A stretch of DNA of 64,000 nt, taken from assembly GCA_024349245.1 (NCBI GenBank), contig JALDNG010000041.1:1194001-1258000 (forward strand). Direction: 5' to 3'. Below, piece after piece: positions 35,905 through 50,600 of this stretch (positions are counted from its first letter, which is position 1; every line of letters begins with the position of its first letter). The notes beneath the pieces are model-generated. The model saw nothing but the letters and a program-made list of their open reading frames with translations, did not search any database and was not told the origin of the DNA. Origin of the DNA: Neodontobutis hainanensis (Eukaryota > Chordata > Actinopteri > Gobiiformes > Odontobutidae). A program made the translations under genes and the position numbers.

Positions 35905-36560
35905 TGTGGTAGCACTCCTGCCTCACAACAAGGAGGTAAGTGGCTTCTAGCTGTGGGTTCTCTCCAGGTCCAACTTCCTCCCACCATCCAAGGTCATGCA
36001 CGTGGAGGTGAATAGGTGACTCTACATTGCTGGTTGTGAATGGTTGTCAGTCAGTGTCAGTGTGGTTACATGCAGACCTTACTTCAATTAAGCTCATAGC
36101 TCGATTAAGCATGGTTTACATCGATATAAGATCCACGAGAGCAAACCAAAGTACTGTGTCCGCTCGGGCTGATGCTGCATTCATGTGTCCTTAGTAGCTA
36201 TTTCACAGCCTTAAGCCGCTGCTACAAGTATAAAAGCAGCTAACATTAAACCTGACTTGTTCATAGCGTTGAATCCTAATGTACTCGGCTGATTTGTTCA
36301 GTAATCATTAAGTTATTAATAAATATCAAGTAACACACCGTCATAGCGAGTTGAAAACACAACAAATTAAGAATAACGCGTTCATTACTCTGTAAATGCG
36401 GCGTCCGAAGGCACGTGAACATATCAAAAACTACAGTAAACTGTGGTTTCTAAGTGTCAGCCCTGTGACCAACAGGGTGTACCTTGCCTAAGGCCCAAAG
36501 CTGCTGGGATAGGCTCCAGTCACCCGTGACCCATAACAGGAATGAGCGGATGAAGATAAT
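35905..36560 (+). mobile_element. L2-type 3' tail split by a later insertion
   Basis: The left part (35,905-36,058) reads cctcacaacaaggaggtaag ... gggttctctccaggtccaac ... gtgactctacattgctggtt; the right part (36,455-36,545) reads caacagggtgtaccttgcct ... ctgggataggctccagtcac. In intact family members these parts are adjacent. The intervening 0.39 kb, starting tggttacatgcagacc, is foreign and MITE-like. Short agtgtcag words sit at both junctions and may be the target duplication. Confidence 0.6.
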
Positions 36561-39500
36561 ATTGTGGAAGTTTGTAAAAGCATTTATTCTGTGTAATTTT
36601 GGTTTATTTAAATGATTGCATCAAAGAACTAAATTAGCCTACATTGTCAACTTCATAACACAGGAAAGCAGGTCATGGAGCTAAATACAGACCTCACCCT
36701 GCTCGGCCGCATGTGTTGTTTACATATTCTACAAATTCTATGCCCTTCCTTCCCTCCCACATTAACAAACACACTTAAACAGAAATCACCCACACTTGTT
36801 TTTTTTTATTTTTAATTTTTGTATGAAATGTGTTTTTCACATCTGCTGCTAACGTAACATGGCAGTCATTCTTTACACACACAAACATCTTTTTCCCCGT
36901 AGGCTCATTTGATCTGTTTTTGTTCATTATTTATCCTTCACTTTATACACCATATGGTTCTTCTTTCTCTTATTCAGGAATATAATACACCAAAGAATCT
37001 GACCACATGTAATTTTTATAGTCAAAACAGCATGGACTTATGGGGATCTCACACAAGTCCAGATTGTCAGTAAAACAAAGCAAATACAACTGAGAAGCAC
37101 AAAAATGTAGTAAAAAACAGTGCTGGAAGTTTCCACTTAGAGTAATGTGGCATGAATGCAGCTTTTTTCATTTCTATCTCTCAGGTCTTTGGTGTTGGAC
37201 ATGAAATAAATACATGTTGACCTCCAGAGGGTCACTGAGGGGGAGAGAGGAGGCAAACGGGAGGGGGAGGTGAGCGCTATCGTGAAACATGCGTCTGGGA
37301 ACCAAGTGTGATTCACACTGTGCTCATGCCAGTGGAGCTCTGTTCAACGCAGAGCCTCAGGCAACAGATTGAGAGGGGTTTTGTAATAGACTCCTCTGTG
37401 TTTTTGTGTGTGAGGTTAAAAACATCTCCAGTGATTTATTAACTGTAAACGTCACTTGGATTTGACTAATTCACAACTCATTCTTCATTTATTTCAATCA
37501 TTTGTTTCCAGAGTAAGCCTTTGTTTAAGCAGATAAAGGGACATTAGTCAACCACAAAAAATGCTACATTATCTATTCCATAGAAGTAGGATAGGCATTT
37601 TTTCTACTTAAAACAAAAAAACATTGTTTTATCTATGTACATTATCTGTCATTTAAAATTTTAAACTGAAATTGTGGTTTAAGTTTTCTCTCATCTAACA
37701 CAAATACAGTGTGATTCACTTTCCATGTCCGCTTTGACATATATCTCGAAGAAGGTTGTTATTATCCACAAAAGAGCCAATTACCCCAAACCAGCCCCCA
37801 CTGTTTCTGTAGGACCTACAAGTGACAAAAAAGTCAACACAAGCTCACGACTCCATGCTAACTGCGCCACAAGTAACTCCACAACAACTAAAATTTCATA
37901 ATTCTATTCTTTTTTTATTTTATGACGGGTCGGGTCATAACACAGAGTTTATGCCTGGTGTGGGTTACAAGAAACAAAAATAAGTAGGATAGAAAAGAAA
38001 AGCTAACAGCTGTTGTTATTTTTATATTAATGGAGAATTATTATTTTAAACAAACATACATTACAGAGTAAATTCTTGAACACTTTTTCTTATTTAAAAA
38101 ATAATCATGGCACAATTTGATTTTTATAACAAAAATTGTGTGTCACGTGACAAGGTGTCATCAATTCAGTTAAGCCAAAATGCATAATAATTATTGTTCA
38201 TTTGCATACTATTATTCTATGTAATCAAAGATATTATGTTTGTAAAAGAATGTCACAAAAGTACTGAATTAGAAATGATTATTAACACAAAATAGAGGGT
38301 CTAACTGACAAGGTTGAGGTGGCATAGCATATAGCATTATTCACAACCTGGTGTGGCATTTAGTCAGCTAATGCATCTGGCAGATGTTTTTGTGTGTAGC
38401 AGCATGTGCATGTGGAAACTATACTAACATTTGAGTTTGTGTGGGTTAATTATTCCAGCAGATCAGTGGCCAAATCTGGGACAAACAAGTGTGTGTTGTG
38501 TTACAGTTATTAGTGCGGTCAGCGCAGACAGACCAGCTGCTACGCATCTGCACCTTGGACTGATTGACCAGACAATTCCAGATGACGTTTGAACCCTTTT
38601 CACCATTTTGCTTGATTCTTTTGTTCTGTTTTGATATGTTTGAATAATCCGGTTGATGAAGGCGGATTACATAAGAACCCCCTTAATCCCTATAAACTAA
38701 TTATGTGTTCCGTGGATGTTGAAATGAAAAGTGGCTGTGTTTAGCCTAAGTTTCATAATCAGAGATTCGGCTTGTAGGAGCAGGTACAGGAATGTGACAA
38801 TGGAGGCAGTGGAGAAAATCTCGTCATCAGAGACCATGTGGGTGATAGAAATTATACAAGGTGGGTTTGTGTTTGTGCTGCGGCTCAGCGTTGCGTTATC
38901 TTTGCATTCCTAATTCCTTTACGCACTACCATGGCAACCCAGTGGAGAAGGACAGTATTAGTTACCTCTATTTACTCGGTTGCTTTTACAGTGAAGTAAG
39001 TTTTTATTATAATTTATCCTCCTAAAAGTAGCATTTCTCATTTCCATTTAATTAGAATTTGAAGGTAAGAGTGTTTGTTTTATGTATTCACATTTCTCTA
39101 TATTTATATTAGTATAGATTCATAGTTGGCATACTTGGTTATTCTTTTCAATAATTACATGGTTGGTAGTGTTGTTGTACCACTATTAAAGGACAATTTT
39201 CTTTAGGTCTTGGTCTCAACCTAGACTGAAACTCAATTTTACTTGGTCTCATCTTCTTTCAAATATAGAGGTCTTGATTTTTTCATATTATCAAGCCGAT
39301 CAAGAGTACAACCGGTATCATTAACATCAAATGTCTGGCTCAACCTCTCCATAGGTTTGAACTTGTATCTCTTCCAGTGGATCATTTAGATGACTTCTTT
39401 TACCTCTACTTGAGTGATTTTACAGTACAGTTAGTATCAGTGCTTCTTGAGGATTGTTTGTTTTTTGTAAAGCAGCTCTTTGTCCCTATAAGCTTGCCAC

Positions 39501-41750
39501 GTCCCCATAACACAACAACTGTACAAGCACACACGTCATTGATTCCAGGTGCCTGGCTCTCAGAAGCATACAGTTACACGACAAGGTCACCTTTGAACCT
39601 TCAAGCTTTAAGAGGGACGACCTGTGGAGAAGAAAGTGAGGGGGGTTGTTCATTTTGCCCCTCTTTTCTAGTGTTTGCTGAACAGTAGTAAACACAGGCT
39701 GACTACAAACAGCCTGCTTTCTTTCATCTTGCATTCCAGTCACCCATGGACAATGTTCAAATTACACCTGAACCTAAACCTGAGCCTTTTTTCTGTTGAT
39801 TTCCATCAGAATTTATTCTGGGAGCAGCTCTGGCTTTCAACTGGTAAGTTTTAAGTATTCAGTAACAAGCTTAAGAGTATTCTTCTAACACTGGCCAAAA
39901 GCAAACAAAGGTCTTTTGGTGTTGTGACAGGATATCTACTATAGGCTTCCTGCAGAAGTGAGAAGTTGGACAATGAAAGAGAAAACTGAACAGAAGCCTG
40001 TTTTGTCAATTAGACCAAATAAACACTGCATGAGGACAACTTTTTATGAAAAAGCTTGCTACAAACCCATGCATTGTGATATTGTGAGACATATAATGTT
40101 GAATCTAAGTCTCAGTTCCTCAATACTCCAGCTGAGTGTAAAGCTTTGATATGGTGTATCTGACATGAAATACAGCGGTGTTTGCTTTGCTATGTGCAGA
40201 GATCTGTGGGCAAGAGAGAAATACAAACCACATACATCACTGCATTGCTCAGTTTACTTGTCTCTCGATGATGTAGCAGGGCTGGCTCTTCACCAAAACC
40301 ATCCCATATTGCAGTGTGCAAGAAATCAGCCTCTATAAATGTCCTGACAGGATATCACAAACTGCTAAGTCACCCCTGTATGTTGTGTGGAATGGGCTGT
40401 AATGGCAAAGCAGATTAGCATAAAGTGGCATTAAGTAATATCATAATTTATATATCATTATAAAAGATGAGCATGGAGCACAGCGTATTCCTACTCAACA
40501 CAAAAGCCTAAAATGAGAGGTCCTGCAAATGCTCACGTCAATGTCTCAATAAAATGGGGAGATACAGTATATTTATGGCATAGGGCTGTGGGATTCAAGA
40601 ATCCATTGTAACAGTAAATGTTTCTCTATACAACTTCTCCCAAGGAAATTATGTGGCAAGAGCCCATAATTGAAAAAGCCTCGCTGCTGTTCTCTAATTT
40701 AAATTCTCACAGCATGAAAGAATATTTGGAATTTTCCATTTATCTGGCTGTGGTTATGAATGTTGATTTACATGACAGTCCTGCTTGTGGGTTTGCAGCA
40801 TGACACCCCTGTTAAAAAATGATTTGAATGAAAATGCAGATGCTGAACAGGATCAAACTGAAACTGTGATCTGATGGGTAAATAATAATCACAGTAGCAC
40901 TAGGCAGCTCTCTCTAGCTTATGCGTCATAATTAGTTTTTAATATATCAGTTATAACAAGCTAAGAAAAGAAAATTGTTTGTTAACTTTAATTCTAGAGG
41001 TCTGCCCACTTTTCAGTTTCTGGTCTTGTACAACTGGATCAACACTGCTATTTATCATTTTGGGGAGCTTCAGGAAACTTGTGAGGTGTGTGTCCAATTG
41101 ATTCACATGTAAAGCTGTGTCCTTTAAAGAAAGTGGTACAGACGGGTGGGATGTTCACAATCTAAATGACCTCATCCAGCTAGGCAACTGGGAGTTTGCC
41201 TGTCCTTTTGTTGTAAATGAAAACCAGCAGTGGCTCCACCTGGCTCAGTAGCTGCCACTGTTTTTCTTTTGCTTTATGTAACCATTGATGAGCAGATGGG
41301 AAGTAAAGCCTCATGGATATTACAGGCCTACACACCTTTTCCATTAATCAACTAGCCATATGTTCTTGCTGAGTAAACCAGCATGCTAAACGTTAAAATA
41401 AATATTACTAGTATCATTAAAGCTAGAGTGGGCTACTTCTTATGATCCGCCGTGGCTTTATAAGACAGTCCTATAACTTGGAAAGGCTACTGCAGTAAGT
41501 TTTTATATGTGTAATTGTATGCTAATGGCAGTAACAGGACAAACCCAGGCGTGTTCGTGAACACTGTGTGTGTGAGCTGACCACTTGGGCACACTGCATG
41601 GCTGATATGGCTCCTCCCACCTCCTGGTGCTCCAGCACGCGCTGCAGAGGAGTCCTGCTGCCCCGCCTGCTTCACTCACTCCACCTCTGCACCGTGCAAC
41701 AGTAAGCATGCCCGGGCAAAGAGCCACGACCAGCCTCCTGCCCAGATACT
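36561..41750. other. Gene-poor DNA upstream of prag1, nothing recognised
   Basis: Scattered short frames only. Distal control elements for prag1 could lie here, but the sequence alone does not show them. Confidence 0.4.
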
Positions 41751-41759
41751 CCCGCACCG

Positions 41760-41898
41760 TGCTCTGACTCAGTGACCTGTCGCATGTGGAAGACGCAAGA
41801 AGAAACGAACATAACCGGGAATAATAAATTATTATTTTTTTTAATTCCTCCTGTTTATTGGAGAGCTTTCGTGTTGCCAGGGAAGAAAGTCCGAGCAG
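41760..41898 (+). promoter_or_regulatory. prag1: Likely prag1 non-coding first exon and promoter region
   Basis: A GC-richer block (about 41,560-41,900) ends in a strong donor, CCGAGCAG|GTGAGC, at 41898. No long frame is present. It lies 2.7 kb before the coding exon whose acceptor is at 44582. This is the best local candidate for a first exon. The transcription start is unknown, so the left limit is nominal. Confidence 0.45.
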
Positions 41899-44582
41899 GT
41901 GAGCAGCCCGTTAGCATCAGACAACCTTAGCTACCACAAATAGAAAAGTACACATCTTAAATCTTTTATATAACCTAAATTATCCTGTCCAATTACGGAA
42001 GCGGGGATTATCGAGTTTTTTTTATATCAGTTAATAGTCCTTAATTGTAAAGTAGTAGATTTGTTTACGTGCCAGCTGTTTGACATTTCGCCAAACACTT
42101 AAACCTCCTCCGTGGATGGATGAGTTTATACAACACATGCAAAGTACAATCAGATAAATGTTATGTTAAATGCATAATAACGCTTTAAAATAAGAGCCAG
42201 TCCGAAGCACACACGTGATATCTGGACATAGCGCTAGGTTTTGCTAAAACAGGTGGCAGCTAATCATAATATAGCAGTAAACGGTTCATCCACGGTTACT
42301 TTATAGACTCCTAACATTGCGGTGGTGTATTTGTGTAAAAACTTTTGGCGGAAATCCCTTTGGGGGGAAACAGTTGTGCGTTGGATGAATGGGCTGTGTG
42401 ATTGGAAAAGACAGGCGTGACAGATTTTGCTCGTAAAAGAATTTGCATTCTGAGTGCGTGTCTGACTGCGCGCTGATGGGACAAGGCAAACAGACCATAA
42501 TAATATCACATCACACATACACACACACCGTTTAATTACAGAGTAGTGGGGTGTCTCTGCTATTCATTCAGGGCAAGTCTGTGTAAATGCATTATTTTTT
42601 TTGTGCACGCGTCCGCCTTACGTGCACACACACTGCAGAAAGATTTAGACTGGCTGCAGTTTTAACAGCTGCTGGATGTGGCTAAGACCGTTAACCTTTA
42701 TTTAATTGCTTCTCTAACTCACAATTTGTTTTAAGCTGAACATTTTGCCAGCATTATATAAAATAGGTAGCCTACTATTCAGAATTTTTGTTTGTTTGCC
42801 TCTGTTTTGGACAGATTTTTACAATCAACAAGGGTGGCTATAACAATTTAAATGAGCAAGAAACATTTTTATTATGTAGTAGCCATGTGAATCTGCATAG
42901 TGGTGGTTGTTATGGTTGTTATGTTTTGGTTGTGATTTAAGTTGTCTGTTTTACAAAAAAATAAAAGAAAAGGGGTAACACTTAATACAAGAAATCTGTT
43001 CAGGTCAGATGTCCTTGCAAAGCTATGAGATAATTCAGTGTGTTAATTATGTTGAGCGCCAGTCAGTATTTGTCACATGCTTGAACCTGCGATGGTTGAA
43101 CATGTTTTTACAAAAGGAAGTGAGAAATGTTGTACCTTGAGCTTGAGAAGGTGTGGGGAATGTAGACAGCGGGGTCTATCTCTGTTCAAACAAGCAAAGC
43201 TGGACATGTCAACAGGAGCTGGAGTTAGTGAGGGCTAGCTTTTAAGAAAGGTTTTGGTATGGCCTGTGTACAAAGTAATGGTGGACCTTTTTGAAAAGAA
43301 GCTTTTATTTGTTGTTGGTGATTCCCTGCTGGGAAAGTGGAAAAACAGGTGTGTCCTTATCAATTTGGTCTAATTTACTAAACATGCAACTAACTAAAAT
43401 AGTTTAAATGACCTTCCATGCTTTTCATTGTCCCAGAAAACCCCATTCTAGACTGCAAGTACTCGCCGCTCTAAAGACTGTAACCCAATACTCTGTCCAT
43501 CTCTGATCAGTCAGCACTTAGGATGACTCATGTACAATGGCAAAATATGTTAGGCAAGGCTAATTTTCCTCTATTGGTGCAGAAACTGTTATACAAACAG
43601 TGGTTAGTGGGTGCTTTCCTGCTTAAAGTGAGTCAGATTGAACAAAGACTAATGTACACATACTATGTTTTAGAGGGACCAAAAGTTGCAGTTTTGGTAG
43701 ATTGCACAATGGAGACTAAAGACCACTGCATTACCATCTCAATGCTTAGCCTTTTAATTAATTACAATGTTGTAATTTTATACTGTTAAAACAAATATTG
43801 TAATCAAATCTTCTAATTTAATTTAAGCCCATAAATGCACCATTGCAAGCTGAGTTTCTGTTTCTGAATAATAAGTTTAGTGGTGGGCTAATGTTCCTGG
43901 CTGTCATTGTACCACCTTGTTGAGAAGCAATTAAAGGTATGTAAAAAAACACAAAGTGGGACACCCAGCTGCAGAAAAACAAGTGATCACCCTGAAATGG
44001 TGTTGATCTTTTCACTGTCAGCCTGGTTAAACAGGACTCAGTGGGAGAGCAAAGAGGTGTGTGTTTGTGAGAGAAAGAGGACACACAGGCAGAGGAAGGT
44101 TTTGGGTGAGAAAAGGGGAGGCGGGGGGTTGTCATGGGTGTGAGATTCACCCTGGTGAGACTTGCGCCTTTAGACATTCCTGACATTCCGACCTCTAGGA
44201 TGCTTGTAGCTCCTTCATCTGCTTGTAGCCTGTTGGGGCTGTATACTGCTTTCATGTCTGTAGACTCACGGCAGGCTGTTTTTGTGAACAGAAACCACAT
44301 GACCTCTAATTTGGGAGACCCTGGGAACAAGTAGCATAGCACCTCTAAAGTTACTTCTGTGGACAGCAGTATATCTTAAGTGAGGTATTACACTTGCCAG
44401 GCTCCACTCGTTACTCACCTCTTTTTTTTTATTTTATTTTTTTACATATTTAGATATTTGCTCTCCAAAAGTTACTTGAAACAACAAATTAAGCATGCGC
44501 GTGTTGTCATTTTATGCCAAAGTACAACTTTGTGATGCTTTTTTTAGTAACAATAGTTTTTTTTCTTTCTCCATCTTTACAG
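41899..44582 (+). other. Presumed prag1 intron 1
   Basis: Non-coding sequence between the candidate first exon and the acceptor ttctccatctttacag. No repeat or gene recognised in it. Confidence 0.4.
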
Positions 44583-44584
44583 CA

Positions 44585-44632
44585 ATGAGAGTTCATCACC
44601 TCATTGCCACGTTACTCCAAAGCCACTTCTGA
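44585..44632 (+). promoter_or_regulatory. Upstream short reading frame in the prag1 leader
   Basis: An ATG lies two bases into the exon and opens a 15-codon frame ending in TGA, 25 bases before the main ATG at 44658. It would be met first by scanning ribosomes if the intron is spliced as proposed. It could dampen translation; this is inference. Confidence 0.4.
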
Positions 44633-44657
44633 CCAAACCCAATTAAGCAAATCAAAG

Positions 44658-47600
44658 ATGTCTGCCTGCAGCGACTTTGCAGAACACGTGTGGAAACCCG
44701 GCTCTTGTAAGAACTGCTTCCACCCTCTCAGTGCACACAAGGCTGTCAGTGGGCTTTCTGTTGGTTTTAAAAACAGCCAGAGAGGTGATGAGGAGGGTGG
44801 AGTAGCAGCATCCTCACCTTACAGTAAGCCCACCATTGCTGTCAAACCCACTATGATGAGTCTGGACGCCAATGATTCGATGACTGATATCAACATGAAC
44901 ATAGAGCAGGTAAGGATGATAGACTCACAAGTCACAATTCTGTATTTTTTACATCTCAAAAGTGATGGGTTTTAATTTGGTGTTAATTTTATGCAACAGG
45001 AAAACCCAAGGAGTCCAGTTGACAGTTTTGGCCTGAAGAAATTCTTAGACCTGTCCTCTTTGTATATTGATAAAAATGGCTGCAACAACGCCCATAGAGA
45101 CACTGTTCTCCAAAGCCCTGAGAGTAAGATGGACCACAACAAATGCTTCTCTTTGACTCCTGTGTCTCCTAGTAAGCTGTCTAAAGAGTCCGTGATCATC
45201 AACAGTGTCTTTGTTACACAGGAGGATAGCAAAAGTTGTCCAAATTTCAAAAAGGAGACAGCTAGGCACATTAACAATATAGGCACTGCTAGAACCAGCA
45301 AGCGCACTTATATTGGCAATGGTGTCAGAACAAATAATCAAGACGACGATCAGGCTCCGTTGGCAATGGATGTTATCCTTTCAAGTCCTACCAAAGTTTA
45401 TAATGGTCCTAGTATTGAGTCTAAAATTACAGCAATGGCTAAGACCACCAGCACTTCTATTACCCCCAGCCCACTCTCAAGTGTGGACACCAGAGGCTGC
45501 AAACCACTGTCTTCACCCAACTTTCCCCCCAGCCCATCGGGTTCCTCTTGTTCCTATCAGAGCAGTAATGATTCACTTTCAGGAGGATTGGGAGGTAAAC
45601 CTGGCTCTGGTAGCCCTCAAACTCCAATAGGCTCACAGTCAGAATCTAACTCTCCTATTGGTCTGCAGGACAAAGAGCCTATTTATGCAGAGAGCACCAA
45701 GAAAAAGAATAGGCCATCTGACAACATTGTGCAATCTCCAAACAAAACTAAGACCTCCCTGTGTCCTGGGGTCCCTGAGCGCCCAGGAGAGTGTCAACGG
45801 GCAACCATTACTGTAATGGCTACTCACAGTGAAGTAAACAACAGGACATTTTATCTGAGCAGCCCAGATTCAGCAGTAAGTACCCAATGCCACTTTAGTC
45901 CAACCGCTCGAAAAGACACAAGCAGCTCAGCCTTCCTCTGGCCAAGTCCCAGTCGCAGTGCTCCCTCTCTGGCATCAGAGGCCATTCTTTCCCCCCCTGC
46001 TTACCCCAAACCTCAGTCGAGCCCACCCATTCCCCCAAAGAGAACTACACGGTCTCCTAAACTGGGCACTTCCAGCCTCACATCTTCCTTTTCTTCTCTG
46101 GTCCCTCTGCCGGAACTTCCCAAACTTGGTGCCTCTAGTCTTACCGCATCCCTCTCTTCTCCTGTCCCTCTCCCTGACCTACCCATGCTGTTTCTAGTCT
46201 CCGCTAAAGATTGCCACTTTAAGGTCCATCCAAACAACCAAAGCATGGCTGTTGATCGACATAAGCCACTGCAGCATACTCCAGGATGGAACCGTTGCAT
46301 TAAGGAAGAAGAAGAGGACGAGGAAAAAACTGGGAAGGAAGAGGAAAAGAAACAATCAGCCAACCACCAGGGGAACATTGCTCAGTCAGAGGGCCTGGTT
46401 AATGGCGCTGCTGTCTGGAAGGAGGCCAGAAACTGTAAGGCCCAAAGCAGCCCCCCTCCAATGACAGAGCCAGGCACTGCCCCCGCGGCTATCCTCAACA
46501 ATGGTGTCTGTCAGGACAGGCCTGAGGGCACCGGTGCAGATGAGGAAGGCAAGCATAACGGCGGCATGCCGGCTAAGCAAGCATTGCATGTCAGCTTGAC
46601 AGAGCTGTTGGCAGGAGGAAAAGGAGCTGTCAGCCATGAGACCAACCCACCCCCACCCCCACCAAAGAAGTCACACAGGTAAGAGCTAAATGAAATAATT
46701 TCTGTTATTACGTGAGATTTATCCAAACACAAAATACAGTTGTAGTATTTCTATGTTATTTTTTTTTATTCTGTAAAGTTACATTTGGAGTACTTTTCTA
46801 TTTTTGCTATTTAATCACATTTTATGCCTTGTATTCAAAGTCTATTAGTCTTGTCATTTTTGGCCCTAATGCATAAATGTGCTGAGCTACAGTTGTGTAA
46901 CGTGAGCTACAGTACAGCCTCTTGGATCACACTGGTGATGGTACTGCTTGGTGCCACTTATAGATGTGTATGTGCACTTAATATTCAGTTTCACTGCAGT
47001 CCTCTGTGTAAATTCTACTGTCTTTATCTTTCACAGCATCATTATTCAGCTTTCAATAAGCCTTCATTTGCTCGCCTTGTGATCATTGAAATTGGTCCAG
47101 CATATGGCTCAATGCATGCCTTGTTCTATTCATGCCAGTAATGTGACTTTCAATTCTCATTAACACACAAAATAAATAGTCCCCTGGCGTGTAACATTGC
47201 TATAAATTAGTTTACGCTGCTACAAATTTGGACAGAGCAGTTTTCCAGGGAGATAGTATGAATTATAAGGCACTGTTGTTTTTTGCAAAGTTATGTACTG
47301 TTGAAATTTTTTAAGAGTCTTGTTTTATGACCTAGTCCAGACAGGGTCACTAGCCAGAATAGCTGTTTATTAGTAGTAGCATGCATGTGTGTTACCCTGA
47401 GTCTGCTTTCATCCAAGAATACATTCTGCTGTCTGAGCCAAAGAGGAAACGGAAGGAAACCTTCTGCAGTTATTGGTCTTTTCAAATTAAACTGATGTGT
47501 TATGCAGCATTATTGATTTCCTCAACATGAGCAGATTTTGGCTGAGCTGCTTTGTCTCTGCAAAACCCAAGTTAAAATGTGTAACTCTTAAGTACTTGCT

Positions 47601-50600
47601 GATCACATTTCAAGGGCCCTTATGTTTGTGGTAATTCTAGAAAGGGCCTAACTCTGCTGTTATGACATTGCTTACATTCTGCACTGATAAAAATACAACC
47701 TTGTTGAGACCCATGTGGGAACACGCCTTTTACCAAGCCGTGACTATTGTGGCTTTCTGCTGTCCCTATGTTTATCTGATGGTTTAGTGTTTTATCAGCA
47801 CACATCTCTGGTGTCAGTGCCTGAAAACAAAATGTTGTACCTGCCAGAGTACTTTGTCCACAAACTGAGGTTTCAGTTACAAAAATGCTTCTCCATGCAT
47901 TATTCATTTTGTAAACATGTTTGGATGCCATGATTTTTTTAAAAATGTGTTCAAGATCACTGTGTCTTCCATAAAAGTGTATGTATACAGTATTTTGAAA
48001 CAGAAATGGGAGGTAGCCTGGGGATGGGTTATAGAGAGCAGATTGTTGCCCCTGGCAACTTCCGAACAATCCCAGTTTGGCACTTGGTCATCATCAGTAG
48101 AAATAGATTTATAGACCAGACACATAGATTGAACTTTCTATTGTGTCATTCTAAGATGTTTTGCCCCACCCTCCTTTCTGCCACTATGTAACCTCTCGGC
48201 CACACAAGAGATAGAATCTTGTTGCCATCTGACAGAACTGGTGCTGCTCTAAATTGAATTACAAGTCGTATGGCTGAATACTGAGGGTATTTTCATTTTG
48301 CAATCGAATGTGCTGTGCTCTTTTTGTGGACAGTAACTTTAAATACACATATGACTTGTGTGGATGCAGGGTTGTGTTACTACACTTAGTGAGGCTTTAG
48401 GAGACCACCAGTGTCAACCAGGGGCATTTTGAGTTTGCCACTTAACAAGGACCCTTGCTTTTTCAACATGAGGTAGGCACCTCTTGTCAGCTTCATCTTG
48501 GTGGGACTGTAACATTTCTGCAGGTCTGTTATCTTATGTCAATGATAAGTATTGTACTTTGTTACAACCGTAAAGCTATGATGTTCTCATTTACAGAGTA
48601 AAATAGGAAGCAGACGTTGTATATTCCAGGAAGGTCGGTGTAGGTTTTGGCTTACTGTTAGACCAGCTACATACAGACCAGTACATACAGTTTCTTTTTA
48701 TACCATGCATTATTATTTTACTTAGTTTTCTTTGTCTGAGCAAGTTGATAAAGTACATAAGATAGAAATAAACTTGGAGTAAATATTTTTAAGAATTTCA
48801 TAAAGCAGGTAACAAAAACAATACCAACCCTGAGTAAAAAAGATAAGGGTTGGTGTCGAACATTAATGACTCTGTCTCAAACGCATTGCTTATATGACTT
48901 TATAACCATAGAAACCTGCTATCATGTCAAAGTAACAATGGGTGTCATTCTTGTCGGTGCTACATTGTAACATGCATGGTTAGATAACAAGTTAATGCAT
49001 AATAAAATGTAGCCAAATGCAAGAGAAAATCAACAAATAACAAAATGATAAAAGAATAGATTGGATTATAAAGCACAGTATAAGACGGCAGTAAAGGCTG
49101 AAACTTTAAAACTTCCCACTGATAAAAAGCAACACATTTTTGTCAGTCTAATAAATGTTTTATTTAGGAAGTGGGTGTATTGTTGTATGTAATTGTATTT
49201 CATTGATCAGAATATTGTTCTGATCAATTTTTTCAATTTCATTGATCAGAATATTGTTCAAGATTTTATGCACTATTTTATAAAAGTGTGTTTTAGCCAT
49301 TTACATGCGTGACTGTAGGTTTCTTTGCATGTCGCTGCAGAGGTTTGCTCATTGTTGTGACAGTCTTCAAGAACACATAAGTCTTATGTTTTGGATACAA
49401 ATCTGAAGGATCTTGTGAGACGTGCACATGGTCTGCTAATCCCTGCATCCTTTACCTTTCTCCTGTCCTTCTGCATATCTGGCTTTTCAGCATGTTTCTT
49501 CTTATCGTGAAACCAATAACTTATCCTTTCGTAAACTGCTTAGAGATGAGTCTGCTCTAACTATTTTTCATTCTGCTGATTTATGGTGGAATTAAAGTCA
49601 AGGGCCAATGCATAAATGAACAGAGGAGTCATATTGAGAATAAGGAGGCAAATAGGAATGGGGATGGGCCCCTGTTTCCCAGAGCCCTTTTGTGAATATA
49701 ACGGCACAAGTGAATGACTGACACTCTAATTAGGCACCTTGATTAGAAATCTGCTCATGTTCTGTGTCCTTTCAAACTGTGGTAGTAATAGACACTAGAA
49801 GACCATAACACTTAAATCAATTACACAGGCAAGAATATGTTACAAAAACATGCAGTGTATTCTGTTGCAAATAAGGGGAAGTGAAACCTTGTATCTTTTA
49901 TGAACAATAGTGACTGTCACTGTACCACATACCCATTCCTCTTTTTTTAATTTCTCTTACAGATTATGTGGTAAAATGAGTGGCAACAACATGGAGCTAG
50001 ACCACTGTAGCAATCAAGGATCCATAGAAAGCTCTACGTCATCTCTTCAGGGCTTGTGCAATGCCAGCCTACCTACGGCTTCTACTGACAGTCTAGTCAC
50101 TGATACTGGTAAGTACCAATAACAGTCTGGTGTTTTTGTAAGGATTTTGGTCTTGCTTTACAAAGACTAGTAAATGAGCTTTTTAACACAACAGTTCTGT
50201 CCTTACCTATAAACTTTAAATGTCTGCAATTGCTGTAACTTCCTGAGGAATGCTGTTTGAAGAGGTAATGATGGAGTCGGATAAGAGGAAAACACTGTTA
50301 CTTCCTCTTCTGTGAAAGCAGTTATTTAAGATGGCACAACAATTATCAAAGTTTTTTGCCTCTTTACTTAATGTATAGTTTTGACTTATAGTCTTCAATT
50401 TACAAATAAATTGTGATTGGATTTTCAATGCCACTTTGAAATAAAGAAATATAAAGACTTTGCATCAAACTATAGTCATTCACAGAAACTGAAATAAATA
50501 GAATAGGTCACTTGTCTCAATGTCTTTTTAATACGTATAGTATCTGTACAAGCTTTTGATATAGCTTTGACACTTATTTATTCTCATTACGTAGGTTCCC

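Noticed and set aside
43818..44342. 174-codon minus-strand frame before prag1
   Set aside because: Low-complexity composition, no recognisable motif and no splice support; probably chance.
45045..46732. Minus-strand frames of 98-121 codons opposite prag1
   Set aside because: They are shadows of prag1 exon 3, which has strong family similarity and proper splice sites.
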